NCBI GenBank assembly: GCA_002402045.2
Contig: NVUX02000006.1
Span: 1 to 49,094, forward strand
Length of the DNA stretch: 49,094 nt
Reading direction: 5' to 3'
From: Paracoccaceae bacterium
GTDB lineage: Bacteria > Pseudomonadota > Alphaproteobacteria > Rhodobacterales > Rhodobacteraceae
The translations under genes and the position numbers were made by a program. Of the stretch, positions 17,442 to 26,043 are shown one piece after another (position 1 is the first letter of the stretch; the number at the start of each line of letters is the position of its first letter). Under the pieces are notes generated by a model. That model ran no database searches, was not told where the DNA came from, and saw only the letters and a program-made list of their open reading frames with translations.

Positions 17442-18836
17442 ATGGCCACACAAAAACTCTATGCCGGCGTTAAGCTTCGCGAAACCCGCCTCAAGCGCGA
17501 GCTCACCCAAAAAGCGTTTGCGGAAAAGCTTGGTATATCGCTATCCTACCTCAACCAGATGGAAAATAATCACCGCCCAATTTCGGCCGGTGTGGTTCTG
17601 GCGATGGCCCAAGAATTCGGCTTTGATGTCACCGAGCTTTCGGTGGCAGAGGCCGACAGGATGGTGGTGGATATGCGCGAAGCACTCGCTGACCCCCTAT
17701 TTGGCGAGGCCCCGCCGCTGGCCGATTTGCAGCTTACCGCCTCCAATGCCCCCGCCCTTGCGCGGGCCTTTCTCAACCTGCATCGCGCGCATAAAAACGC
17801 GCAAGATCGCCTCGCCTCGCTGAATGAAGCTTTGGGGCAAGATGCTACGGGACTAGACCCGCAGCCGTGGGAAGAGGTGCGCGATTTCTTTCATTATTGT
17901 GACAATTATATTGATGCCATAGACCGCGCCGCCGAAAGCTTTGCCAGCCGGGCGCGCTTAGGAAATGGCAACCATGTAGCACTGCTGGAGCAGCACCTAG
18001 CCCGCCAACACGGGATTAGTATTACCTATGCCAAGGGCACGCTTCGCCGCTTTACGGCGGGCAAGCTCACCCTGCAAGCAGATGCCCTTCCCGCCAGCCA
18101 AGCCTTTCAAATTGCGCATCAAATCTCGCTGATCGAACATGATGCCTTGCTAGAAGCTACACTGGATTTTGCCAAATTCAGCACGCCCGAAGCGCGGGCG
18201 ATATGCAAAATTGGGCTGGCAAACTATTTTGCCGGTGCCGCGCTTTTGCCCTATGGGCCATTTTTGGCTGCCGCTCAATCTTTGCGCCACGATCTAGACC
18301 TTTTGGCAGAGCGCTTTGGAGCCAGCATTGAACAGGTGGCGCACCGGCTTTCAACCCTCCAACGGGCCGGGGCCAAGGGGGTGCCGTTTTTCTTTGTGCG
18401 GGTTGATCAGGCCGGTACAATTACCAAGCGCCACTCGGCGACGCGGCTACAATTTGCGCGCTTTGGCGGGGCGTGCCCACTGTGGAACGTGCATCGCGCA
18501 TTTGAGACCCCAACGCGCTATTTGCGCCAGCTTGCCGAAACCCCGGACGGGGTGCGCTATTTTTGCCTCGCCAAAGATATAACCAAGCCGGGTGGCGCAT
18601 TTGGCGCGCCAAAGCCCCGTTTTTCCATTGGCCTTGGTTGTGAAATAACCCATGCAGAAGCGCTAGTTTATGCCGATGATTTCGAATTGGGAAAAGCCGA
18701 AAACTTTGAGCCAATCGGCATTTCTTGTCGAATTTGTGAGCGCACCCACTGCCATCAACGCGCCGTGCCGCCGCTCGAAAAAAAGCTCCGGATTGACCCA
18801 ATGCACCGCGGGGTTTTACCCTATGAGATTGGCTGA
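17442..18836 (+). CDS. pccR: PccR-type short-chain fatty acyl-CoA regulator (ScfR family)
   Basis: 464 residues. An XRE-type helix-turn-helix lies at about residues 8-65 (LRETRLKRELTQKAFAEKLG, ISLSYLNQMENNHRPIS). A long middle region includes a degenerate IrrE/ImmA-like segment (FQIAHQISLIEHD...ANYFAGAALLPYGPF) that lacks a zinc HExxH. A C-terminal domain ends with a Cys cluster CRICERTHCHQRA. This architecture is the ScfR family (RamB/PccR); PccR of Rhodobacter is known to activate pccB and respond to propionyl-CoA status. The location near pccB and the TTTGCAAA boxes agree. The Cys cluster may bind metal (inference). Confidence 0.9.
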   Translation: MATQKLYAGVKLRETRLKRELTQKAFAEKLGISLSYLNQMENNHRPISAGVVLAMAQEFGFDVTELSVAEADRMVVDMREALADPLFGEAPPLADLQLTASNAPALARAFLNLHRAHKNAQDRLASLNEALGQDATGLDPQPWEEVRDFFHYCDNYIDAIDRAAESFASRARLGNGNHVALLEQHLARQHGISITYAKGTLRRFTAGKLTLQADALPASQAFQIAHQISLIEHDALLEATLDFAKFSTPEARAICKIGLANYFAGAALLPYGPFLAAAQSLRHDLDLLAERFGASIEQVAHRLSTLQRAGAKGVPFFFVRVDQAGTITKRHSATRLQFARFGGACPLWNVHRAFETPTRYLRQLAETPDGVRYFCLAKDITKPGGAFGAPKPRFSIGLGCEITHAEALVYADDFELGKAENFEPIGISCRICERTHCHQRAVPPLEKKLRIDPMHRGVLPYEIG

Positions 18837-18885
18837 TTGACGCAAAAAATCGCCGCGCTATGCTAACAATAAACAAAGGAAGCCT

Positions 18886-19395
18886 ATGGAACTGACTGGA
18901 AGCCGCAATATTAAAGCCCCCCGCGCCGCCGTTTGGGAGGCGCTGAACGACCCGGAAATCTTAAAAGCCGCGATTCCGGGCTGCTCGGAACTGGTCCGCA
19001 ATGAGGACGGCGGATTTGCAGCGGTGGTCACCCAAAAAGTTGGGCCTGTAAAAGCTACCTTTAAGGGCGCGGTCACGCTGAGCGATATTGTGCCGCTTGA
19101 AAGCTATACAATTTCAGGTGAAGGCAAAGGCGGCGCGGCCGGATTTGCCAAGGGCGGCGCCAAGGTAAGGCTATCGGATTTTGAAGGCGGCACAGAGCTG
19201 AGCTATGAGGTGGAAGCCCGCGTTGGGGGCAAATTGGCGCAAATTGGCTCACGCTTGGTTGATGGCTTTGCCAAGAAAATGGCCGATAAGTTTTTCGAAA
19301 ACTTTCAAATGGCCCTAGAAGGACCAGATGAAAATGACGGGCCCGAAGAAAAGAAAAAGAGCTGGCTGAAGCGCATTGTCGGAAATGGCACCTGA
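18886..19395 (+). CDS. CoxG-family SRPBCC protein
   Basis: 169 residues. An SRPBCC/START-like fold with the CoxG signature: MELTGSRNIKAPRAAVWEAL, then NDPEILKAAIPGCSEL and VVTQKVGPVKATFKG. The C-terminus is charged (EEKKKSWLKRIVG). In CO dehydrogenase operons CoxG helps membrane anchoring, but many members are encoded outside cox clusters and no coxSML genes are visible here. It follows pccR by about 50 bases in the same direction and may be co-transcribed. The role is open. Confidence 0.85.
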   Translation: MELTGSRNIKAPRAAVWEALNDPEILKAAIPGCSELVRNEDGGFAAVVTQKVGPVKATFKGAVTLSDIVPLESYTISGEGKGGAAGFAKGGAKVRLSDFEGGTELSYEVEARVGGKLAQIGSRLVDGFAKKMADKFFENFQMALEGPDENDGPEEKKKSWLKRIVGNGT

Positions 19396-19553
19396 GGTCC
19401 CCCCTAAGTTTGCCCACATAGATGTATTTGATCTAAAGAGGCCTTACCAAACGGTTTGTACTTTACTTTCTATTGACCTCCTATAAATTCACTTGCGGAG
19501 GTGTGCATAGACGCAACCTCACCCTTAAGTAACTCAGTAGGAATACCTTAAAC

Positions 19554-19913
19554 ATGAATAAACTATTATGTGCCGCCGCTTCAATTATTGCGCTCGCTGG
19601 GTGTGAAACGGCCAATCTAACATCTTCACCTATCGTCGAATCCAGCGATGGGCAAGATCGACGCGCAGAAATCATTAATGATACGCCGGAAACCATGATG
19701 CGCGTGCGCGTGCAGAATGCGGCAACCGGACAATGGAGCGAAAACATTCTTGTCGGTAGAATTCGGAAAAACTCCTCTAAGACAGTGCTCATTGATGATG
19801 GCACGGGCCAGTGCTTATACAACTTCACAGCCACCATGGAAGGCGGGCAAACGATTACCCGACGTGGCCTTGATGTATGCACATTGGCGTCTTGGCGCAT
19901 ATTCCGCGGTTAG
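19554..19913 (+). CDS. Putative lipoprotein
   Basis: 119 residues. Signal peptide MNKLLCAAASIIALAGC has a lipobox LAGC at Cys17. The mature part is beta-rich (ETMMRVRVQNAATGQWSENIL) with two further Cys (QCLYNF, DVCTLA) that could form a disulfide. GGAAT before the ATG is a weak ribosome site. I do not recognise the family. It is preceded by 158 bases without a gene and followed by a G-tract hairpin. Confidence 0.75.
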   Translation: MNKLLCAAASIIALAGCETANLTSSPIVESSDGQDRRAEIINDTPETMMRVRVQNAATGQWSENILVGRIRKNSSKTVLIDDGTGQCLYNFTATMEGGQTITRRGLDVCTLASWRIFRG

Positions 19914-19926
19914 AGTTATTGATTGA

Positions 19927-19951
19927 GGGGGGGGGGCGTTCACCACGCCCC
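19927..19951. terminator. Ten-G tract and GGGGCGT/ACGCCCC hairpin between convergent genes
   Basis: Ten consecutive G (19927-19936) run into the arm GGGGCGT (19933-19939), which pairs with ACGCCCC (19945-19951) around TCACC. It lies between the lipoprotein stop and the end of the minus-strand gene at 19960. There is no T-run, so termination is only possible; the homopolymer is prone to slippage. Confidence 0.4.
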
Positions 19952-19959
19952 TCGGGGAC

Positions 19960-20622
19960 TCATTCGTCTTCATCACCATCTACCAGTAATTGCATCACCC
20001 TTGAGGCAAGCCGCAGCGTGTGGGTCGGGTCTTCGGCCGCAACCGGCATGGATTTATCATAAGCGCATCGGATTACGGCCGCAATCGGCGGGCGCACAAT
20101 CGCCATGTTATTGGCTTCAATAATCCCGATAGGGGATTTCAGCAGAAAGGCTGTTTCGGACCATAGCAGGATAGAGCGCGCCATTTGGTCAGTCGCCAAA
20201 GCCTGCACCGAAAGCTTTGACATTTCCGCGTCTACCTTGATCAACAAAATGCACATTTTTATGCCACCTTGATCGTCAAACGCAAAATGCCGATATTGGT
20301 TGGCACCCGCGCGGTTCAACTGGCCAACCAGCTCATCCAAGCCCGGCATCATTCTATCAAGGTCCGGCACCTCGGCAATTTCCGCCCATTTCGAGCAGAA
20401 AAACACGAGAAAATTTGCGCCAAGTTCGGGGTCTAGCTCTTCCAGCTTCATGTTGGCAATGCCCGCAACAGCGGTAAAGGCCTCTTTGATAGCGTCTAGC
20501 GATTTATCGTCGGTGCCAAAAACCACGGGAACAATCGCGCGGCCCCAGCGGGCAAAACGGTATTGGTTATCGTGGGTAAAAAGCGCTTCGATTTGGCTTT
20601 CGTCAAAACCGTCATTAATCAT
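19960..20622 (-). CDS. Hypothetical protein downstream of ruvB
   Basis: 220 residues, soluble, acidic, with no signal peptide. The start (MINDGFDESQIEALF) is one base after the ruvB stop and has TTGGAG upstream; the longer open frame runs antiparallel into ruvB and is discarded. Segments such as RFARWGRAIVPVVFGTDDKSLDAIKEAF and NFLVFFCSKWAEIAE look well ordered. I do not recognise the family. Its position at the end of ruvCAB suggests co-transcription rather than a proven functional link. Confidence 0.75.
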   Translation of the reverse strand: MINDGFDESQIEALFTHDNQYRFARWGRAIVPVVFGTDDKSLDAIKEAFTAVAGIANMKLEELDPELGANFLVFFCSKWAEIAEVPDLDRMMPGLDELVGQLNRAGANQYRHFAFDDQGGIKMCILLIKVDAEMSKLSVQALATDQMARSILLWSETAFLLKSPIGIIEANNMAIVRPPIAAVIRCAYDKSMPVAAEDPTHTLRLASRVMQLLVDGDEDE

Positions 20623-20623
20623 A

Positions 20624-21640
20624 TTAGACTCCAAAAAGATCATCGCGTCGAGGGGCTGCGAGGCCGAGGTGTTTCCACGCTTTGGCTGCCAGCATCCGCC
20701 CGCGCGGGGTGCGTTGAATAAGGCCTTGCTGTAACAAGAAAGGCTCGATGACCTCCTCAATAGCATCCCTCGACTCAGAAAGGGCTGCGGCAATTGTTTC
20801 CACCCCCACGGGGCCGCCGCCATAGTTTTCGGCCAGCAATTTCAAGTAGCGACGGTCGGCTCCGTCAAGGCCCAAATCATCAACCCCGAGACGCGTAAGC
20901 GCGATATTGGCGATTTCTTCCGTAACTTTTCCGTTGCCCTGCACGATGGCAAAATCAACCACGCGGCGCAGCAAGCGGCCCGCTACGCGCGGCGTGCCCC
21001 GCGCCTGCCGCGCAATTTCGATAGCGCCTTGCGGCGTGGCATCGGCCTTCATTAACCTTGCTGCACGGGTAACGATGAGCACCAGCTCATCCACCGTATA
21101 AAACTCCAGCCGAGTCGGAATGCCAAAACGGTCCCGCAAGGGCGTGGTTAGCAGGCCAAGGCGGGTGGTGGCACCGACCAGCGTAAAAGGCTGCAAATCA
21201 ATCCGCACGGTGCGCGCGGCGGGGCCTTCGCCGATCACCAGATCAAGCTCAAAATCTTCTAGCGCCGGATAAAGAATTTCCTCAACGGCAGGGTTCATCC
21301 TATGGATTTCGTCAATAAACAGCACGTCGCGCTCGTCCAAGTTGGTGAGAATCGCCGCGAGGTCACCAGCTTTGGCCAGTACCGGTCCACTGGTCATCCG
21401 GAAATTCACCCCAAGCTCACGGCTGATAATTTGCGCCAGCGTGGTTTTGCCAAGACCGGGCGGGCCGTAAAACAGCGTGTGGTCCATCGCCTGCCCGCGC
21501 CGCTTGGCGCTCTCAATAAACACCGCGAGGTTGGCCCGCACATCGGCCTGCCCAATAAAGTCATCCAATACCTGCGGACGCAACGCGCGGTCAGCATCGG
21601 CGGGCAGCTCTTCGGGGCGGAGGGTTTGATCTGGTTCCAT
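20624..21640 (-). CDS. ruvB: Holliday junction branch migration ATPase RuvB
   Basis: 338 residues, full length. The AAA+ core has Walker [11 protein letters not shown], Walker [10 protein letters not shown], sensor 1 VGATTRLG and the winged-helix C-terminus with [13 protein letters not shown]. It forms hexamers that drive branch migration with RuvA. The start [13 protein letters not shown] has a ribosome site in the upstream gene end, and the gap from ruvA is three bases. Confidence 0.98.
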   Translation of the reverse strand: MEPDQTLRPEELPADADRALRPQVLDDFIGQADVRANLAVFIESAKRRGQAMDHTLFYGPPGLGKTTLAQIISRELGVNFRMTSGPVLAKAGDLAAILTNLDERDVLFIDEIHRMNPAVEEILYPALEDFELDLVIGEGPAARTVRIDLQPFTLVGATTRLGLLTTPLRDRFGIPTRLEFYTVDELVLIVTRAARLMKADATPQGAIEIARQARGTPRVAGRLLRRVVDFAIVQGNGKVTEEIANIALTRLGVDDLGLDGADRRYLKLLAENYGGGPVGVETIAAALSESRDAIEEVIEPFLLQQGLIQRTPRGRMLAAKAWKHLGLAAPRRDDLFGV

Positions 21641-21643
21641 GCG

Positions 21644-22300
21644 CTATCCTTTCGGGGCCAGCAAACGCAGCGCGTTGCGGATAAGCTCAGAAGCCTCACC
21701 CTCACCGGCTTGCGCGATGGCCGTGGCGGCATCACCGTGGCCATAGCCGAGGTTCACCAGCGCCGAAAGCGCATCGGCCTGCGCATTGCCGCTTAGGTCA
21801 GGGGTGGTGTCAACCACCTCGTATTCCTCGGGTTTGGCGAGGTTTTCTGCCTTGGGAACATCCACCACCTTAGTGGCCACGCTGCCCATCGCCATTACTT
21901 TATGGGCTTTGTCTTTCAGCTCCAACACCACACGCTGCGCCAGTTTTGGCCCTACACCGGGCGCGGCTTTTATCGCGGTTTGGTCACCCAGCGTAATGGC
22001 GCGGCTCACGCCATCAGCCCCAAGCGTGCCCATAATCGCCAGCGCCGCTTTGGCACCAACGCCCTGCACCGAAACAAGCAGCCGATGCCATTCACGCTCG
22101 CCCATGCTGAGAAAACCGAAAAGCTGGAGCAGGTCTTCGCGCACCAGAAGCTCGGTAAATACCGCAACGGGCGCGCCTAAGGGGGGCATGGCCGCCAGCG
22201 TGCGGGACGACACGTAAACCACGTATCCCACGCCACCGGTATCTATCATCACATGATCTGCGCCGATATAATCTAACCGTCCTGAAATTTTTCCGATCAT
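21644..22300 (-). CDS. ruvA: Holliday junction DNA-binding subunit RuvA
   Basis: 218 residues. The OB-fold domain I ([23 protein letters not shown]), the helix-hairpin-helix domain II ([37 protein letters not shown]) and the C-terminal RuvB-contacting domain ([19 protein letters not shown]) are in order. It overlaps ruvC by four bases and precedes ruvB. Confidence 0.98.
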   Translation of the reverse strand: MIGKISGRLDYIGADHVMIDTGGVGYVVYVSSRTLAAMPPLGAPVAVFTELLVREDLLQLFGFLSMGEREWHRLLVSVQGVGAKAALAIMGTLGADGVSRAITLGDQTAIKAAPGVGPKLAQRVVLELKDKAHKVMAMGSVATKVVDVPKAENLAKPEEYEVVDTTPDLSGNAQADALSALVNLGYGHGDAATAIAQAGEGEASELIRNALRLLAPKG

Positions 22301-22803
22301 GCGCTGGCCTTTTCAATAGCTTTTTGCAGGCGGTTGGAAAACCGCGCGTGGTGGGTGTGGCAAAGGGCAATGGCGAGGGCGTCTGAGGCATCGGCATTGG
22401 CAATGCTGATGCCCGGAAGCTGCAAGCGCACCATATGCTCCACCTGCTTTTTATCAGCATGGCCCACCCCGACCACAACCTTTTTCACCGCATTCGGCGC
22501 ATATTCCGCCACCTCAAGCCCCGCCTTGGCTGGCACCAAAAGGCATATGCCACGGGCCTGCCCCAGTTTCAGCGTCCCCGCCGCATCTTTATTCACAAAG
22601 GTATGTTCCACCGCTGCCGTTTCGGGCTGATAGCGCTGCAAAACATCGGTTAACTGCATGTAAAGGCTAAGCAAACGCTCCGAAAGGTCGTCTCCCTCTG
22701 AGGCGCAAAAACCATTGGCCACATGGGTGATTTTGCTGCCCACAGCGTCCACAACTCCCCATCCGGTGCGCCTAAGCCCCGGATCAATCCCAATAACTCG
22801 CAT
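22297..22803 (-). CDS. ruvC: Holliday junction resolvase RuvC
   Basis: 168 residues. The RNase-H-like fold starts [19 protein letters not shown] with catalytic Asp7. The second acidic site is in [13 protein letters not shown], and the C-terminal [17 protein letters not shown]-like segment ([17 protein letters not shown]) supplies the last two Asp. It is the first gene of the ruvCAB set; its promoter would lie in 22804-22900. Confidence 0.98.
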   Translation of the reverse strand: MRVIGIDPGLRRTGWGVVDAVGSKITHVANGFCASEGDDLSERLLSLYMQLTDVLQRYQPETAAVEHTFVNKDAAGTLKLGQARGICLLVPAKAGLEVAEYAPNAVKKVVVGVGHADKKQVEHMVRLQLPGISIANADASDALAIALCHTHHARFSNRLQKAIEKASA

Positions 22804-23046
22804 CGCCTGCTCCTTAATGCTTTAGCAATGCTTAGCACGAAAGGGGAACATTCGCCAAGCAGAAAACTATTTCCACTGACGATACCTCATCTTTTCCAAG
22901 CTAGCCCGCTGGGGCGGGATTGAGACCTCAAAAAATGCGTTACTTAGAGGTGAATATTCCAAATAGTCACCCATGCAAAAACTGCATATCAGACATGGTA
23001 AAATTCGTCTTGTCCGATTCACCTATAAGGACTATCTGCCAAATAT

Positions 23047-23062
23047 CCGATACAGATATCGG
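23047..23062. promoter_or_regulatory. CCGATA/TATCGG inverted repeat upstream of the DUF1127 gene
   Basis: Perfect 6-base arms CCGATA (23047-23052) and TATCGG (23057-23062) are separated by CAGA and end 28 bases before the ATG. The position fits an operator near the transcription start. No factor can be named. Confidence 0.35.
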
Positions 23063-23090
23063 CCAACACAAACTTAAAGGAGCCCATCTG

Positions 23091-23309
23091 ATGGCTATCA
23101 TCGAAACTTCCCGCACGGTACCTTTTGGGGCCGTATCCACCTTCCGCATCGTTAGCCTGTTTGACACAGCTCTCAACAGCATTGTGGCGGCCTACCACGC
23201 CCGTAAAACAGAAAAAACATTGCACAGCCTGAGCAACGCCCAGCTGGAAGATATCGGCTTAGTGCGGGCAAACATCCGCTCTATTTCCCAACGCGCCGCT
23301 TTTATGTAA
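23091..23309 (+). CDS. DUF1127 (YjiS-like) small protein
   Basis: 72 residues. The C-terminal motif LHSLSNAQLEDIGLVRANIRSIS is the DUF1127 signature (L..L...QL.DIGL.R..I). The start chosen has AAGGAG about eight bases upstream; the open frame continues upstream without a ribosome site. DUF1127 proteins in alphaproteobacteria are small, Arg-rich, abundant and in some cases linked to phosphate, carbon or RNA metabolism; no specific role can be assigned here. A strong terminator follows. Confidence 0.9.
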   Translation: MAIIETSRTVPFGAVSTFRIVSLFDTALNSIVAAYHARKTEKTLHSLSNAQLEDIGLVRANIRSISQRAAFM

Positions 23310-23332
23310 ATATTTCTAGCTTTAATCATTTT

Positions 23333-23363
23333 AAAAGCCGTACCTTCGGGTGCGGCTTTTTTT
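23333..23363 (+). terminator. Terminator after the DUF1127 gene
   Basis: AAAAGCCGTACC pairs with GGTGCGGCTTTT around a TTCG tetraloop (one G-T pair), ending in seven T at 23357-23363. It ends just before the next gene's ribosome site. Confidence 0.92.
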
Positions 23364-23375
23364 ATGGAGGGCGTT

Positions 23376-23885
23376 ATGAGAAAACTAATTCTGCTTGGAG
23401 CGCTCGTACTTTCAAGCTGCGGTTATTATACCGCTCCGCGGGATGAACGGTTTATCAACCAGCTTTACATTGGCATGAGTGTTGCCAAGCTGGAGGCTGT
23501 GGCCGCACAATATCGCGGGATTAAGATACAGCGGGTTGAAGGCCGCACATCCCAAAACGTTAGAATAGAATCGCATCTTTGCTCAACAGAACTTCCTGAG
23601 TGCTTTCCACAAAACATCTATGAACACTTGCAGTTTGAGCCACAGGCCACCCAATTTATAGTGATCATTAACGGAGAAGAAAAAATCTTGCGCTCTCGGG
23701 GGGTGGTTGTTGCGAACCCGGCCATAGAAATCAATATGGGCGGATCGCACGGGTTCTTTCTTGGGAAAAAAATCCATATAATAACGGCGTATTTCAACGA
23801 GGAAACCGGCGAAATAATAGGCTTTGTTAACGGCTATTTTATGTCTGATATAACCTACGCCCATTTCCCCGTTGATATTCAATAA
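23376..23885 (+). CDS. Putative lipoprotein
   Basis: 169 residues from the ATG that has GGAGG five bases upstream; a second ATG four codons earlier overlaps that ribosome site and is less likely. The signal MRKLILLGALVLSSC has a lipobox LSSC at Cys15. The mature start FINQLYIGMSVAKLEAVAAQYRG resembles the BamE/SmpA-like pattern in which a GM.. helix follows a short beta strand, but the rest does not clearly match. Function unknown. Confidence 0.75.
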   Translation: MRKLILLGALVLSSCGYYTAPRDERFINQLYIGMSVAKLEAVAAQYRGIKIQRVEGRTSQNVRIESHLCSTELPECFPQNIYEHLQFEPQATQFIVIINGEEKILRSRGVVVANPAIEINMGGSHGFFLGKKIHIITAYFNEETGEIIGFVNGYFMSDITYAHFPVDIQ

Positions 23886-23888
23886 CCC

Positions 23889-24455
23889 CTAAAGCTCGTC
23901 AGCCGAGGTAATAACCTTACTCAGCAGCCCATAAGCAATCGCTTCATCCGTGTTCAGCCAGAAATCCCGCTTGGTATCTTCCGCGATTTTCTCAGGTGTC
24001 TGCCCAGTGGCTTCCGCAAAAATACGCTCAAAGCGCGCTTTCATAATTTCTAGCTGCTCGGCCTGAATGGCGATGTCAGACGCTTTGCCACCAATGCCAC
24101 CGCTCGGCTGGTGCAACAAAAAGCGCGTGTTTGGCAGGCAATAGCGGTTTTCTTTTTTAGCACCAATAAATATCAGCGCACCCGCCGAAGCCACCCAGCC
24201 AGAGCCGATGACCCGCACTTCAGGTTTGATGAACTTGATAAGGTCATGCACCATATCGCCGGATTCAACATGCCCACCGGGGGAAGAGATAAACATGGTG
24301 ATCGGATCATCACTCACAGCCGCCATCGCAAGAAGGCGCTCCGAAGTCGTCTTGGCAAGCTTGTCATTAATCTCGCCCACCACAGTTACATAACGGTTCT
24401 CAAACGTAATCCGCTCGGGAGAAAATGGTGCTTTTTCGTCTTTATCGTCGCTCAT
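23889..24455 (-). CDS. ClpP-like serine protease subunit
   Basis: 188 residues from an ATG with CAGGA upstream; an in-frame ATG 13 codons earlier has no ribosome site. The fold motifs are FISSPGGHVESG, GSGWVASAGALIF and FLLHQPSGG. The triad Ser90, His115 and Asp164 shows exactly the Ser-His (25) and His-Asp (49) spacing of E. coli ClpP, so it is probably active. The nucleophile context ASAG and the tail differ from housekeeping ClpP (MAAS/SMGA), which suggests a second, paralogous ClpP working with its own partner. No clpX or trigger-factor gene is adjacent, as would be usual for the main clpP. Confidence 0.8.
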   Translation of the reverse strand: MSDDKDEKAPFSPERITFENRYVTVVGEINDKLAKTTSERLLAMAAVSDDPITMFISSPGGHVESGDMVHDLIKFIKPEVRVIGSGWVASAGALIFIGAKKENRYCLPNTRFLLHQPSGGIGGKASDIAIQAEQLEIMKARFERIFAEATGQTPEKIAEDTKRDFWLNTDEAIAYGLLSKVITSADEL

Positions 24456-24541
24456 GGGGAAGTTCCTGAATTTAGTTTCGCGCCTTTGTGGCATGTTCTG
24501 CCAAGAGGTGCAATTACATGTAGGCGCTCAAGTCGCTTGGC

Positions 24542-25411
24542 TCAAGCTTTGCGCAAAGTTAGCGTTGTCCAGTCGCCGATAATACGGCGCTCAACCACGT
24601 TAAAGCCAAAGCCTTCATAAGTGTTTACCACGCCTTGCGCCTGACGGTTTAGAATGCCTGAAAGGATAAGCACCGCATGGCTTTCGGTGTGCTCAGCCAT
24701 TTCAAGCGCGAGCTTTTTTAGAGGGCCGGCCAAAATATTCGCAAAAACCAAATCAAAAGGGGCGCGGCTGTGCAGCTCTGCATGGCGAAAGCCAACCGAT
24801 GTGATGCACTGCACGCGGCCGCGCAGCCCGTTATTTGCAATATTATCCTTGGCGGTATCCGTGGCGATCGGGTCAATATCACTCGCTATAAAACGCCCTG
24901 AAAGCACCTTGGCCGCCGCCATGGCCAGCACCGCTGTGCCAGCACCAATATCGGCCACATTGCGGGCAACAAACCCCTTTTGCAGTAGCGTATCAAACGC
25001 CATTAAGCAGCCCTGCGTCGTGGCGTGATGGCCGGTGCCAAAGGCCAAAGCCGCCTCAATCTCAAGGCCGATTTTCTGGCTGGGAATTGCATCGCGATCA
25101 TGCCCGCCATAAACCACAAACCGCCCCGCATGCACGGGGGTTAGGGCGCGGCGCGTTTCTAACACCCAATCCGTTTCCGGAATTTCTGCCACATCAAAAG
25201 GCTGCGATTTATGCGCCGCTGCCAGCAGGCTCAGCGCGATATCATCGGGCCGCCCCAGAAAATACGCCGCCACTTCCCACAGGCCAGAGCGGTCTTGGAT
25301 CTCGGAAATGCCCACGCCCGTCGGGCTTGGGTCCATGGTTTCTAGCGAGTCAGCGAGGGCTTGTGCGGGGGCCTCACCTGCAAGGGTGGTCAGGGCAGAA
25401 TAGCTCAGCAT
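24542..25411 (-). CDS. prmA: Ribosomal protein L11 methyltransferase
   Basis: 289 residues. The N-terminal substrate domain (1 to about 110) is followed by a class I SAM-dependent methyltransferase: LAFGTGHHATTQGCL, VADIGAGTAVLAMAA (motif I), SDIDPIATDTAKDN and FDLVFANILAGPLKKLA, the N[IL]L..P signature of PrmA. It trimethylates L11 in bacteria. AGGAG lies seven bases before the ATG. It is downstream of msrA by 12 bases and in the same direction. Confidence 0.92.
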   Translation of the reverse strand: MLSYSALTTLAGEAPAQALADSLETMDPSPTGVGISEIQDRSGLWEVAAYFLGRPDDIALSLLAAAHKSQPFDVAEIPETDWVLETRRALTPVHAGRFVVYGGHDRDAIPSQKIGLEIEAALAFGTGHHATTQGCLMAFDTLLQKGFVARNVADIGAGTAVLAMAAAKVLSGRFIASDIDPIATDTAKDNIANNGLRGRVQCITSVGFRHAELHSRAPFDLVFANILAGPLKKLALEMAEHTESHAVLILSGILNRQAQGVVNTYEGFGFNVVERRIIGDWTTLTLRKA

Positions 25412-25423
25412 TTAGGGGCTCCT

Positions 25424-26032
25424 TTAAGCGGTGCGCATAGGGCAGGTCACACCCGTGCCACCTATGCCGCAATAGCCATCCGGGTTTTTTGCCAGATATT
25501 GCTGGTGGTAAAGCTCGGCATAATGATAGCCCGGATTGGGCGCGATTTGCGTGGTGATAGAACCAAAACCAGCGGTTTTCAAGCCCGTGGCATAATCATC
25601 ACGGCTGGTTTCTGCCAGCAGGCTTTGCGCGGCCTCGTAGCAAAATATCGCCGAGCGGTATTGCGAGCCGCGATCATTGCCCTGCTGGTCGCCCTGCGTT
25701 GGGTTATGGCTCTCCCAAAACACTTTTAGCAGCTCAGAAAAGCTAAGGCGCGCGGGGTCAAAGGCCACATGCACAATTTCGGCATGGCCACTTCGCCCGG
25801 TGCATACGTCTTCATAGCTCGGCGCATCAGATCCGCCGCCAGCGTAGCCAACCGAGGTTGTCCACACGCCGTCCAATTCCCAAAAAATCCGCTCAGCGCC
25901 CCAAAAACAGCCCATGCCAAATTGCACTTGCTCGAAGCCTTCAGGCACCGGCCCCATCATAGGCGTTTCCAGCACAAAGTGCTTGGTTGCCGCGCTGGGC
26001 GTTTCTTTTTTCTCTGTTTTCGAAAACCACAT
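25424..26032 (-). CDS. msrA: Peptide methionine sulfoxide reductase MsrA
   Basis: 202 residues with the MWFSKTEKKE start, which has AGGGAGG upstream; the longer frame is rejected. The catalytic motif GCFWGAER holds nucleophile Cys42, then PTQGDQQGNDRGSQYRSAIF is the substrate pocket. C-terminal GYCGIGGTGVTCP supplies two resolving Cys. It reduces methionine-S-sulfoxide in damaged proteins. Confidence 0.95.
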   Translation of the reverse strand: MWFSKTEKKETPSAATKHFVLETPMMGPVPEGFEQVQFGMGCFWGAERIFWELDGVWTTSVGYAGGGSDAPSYEDVCTGRSGHAEIVHVAFDPARLSFSELLKVFWESHNPTQGDQQGNDRGSQYRSAIFCYEAAQSLLAETSRDDYATGLKTAGFGSITTQIAPNPGYHYAELYHQQYLAKNPDGYCGIGGTGVTCPMRTA

Positions 26033-26043
26033 ATCCGCCTCCC

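Noticed and set aside
22810-22840. Tandem ATGCTTTAGCA-like repeats before ruvC
   Set aside because: Only two imperfect short copies; could be chance.
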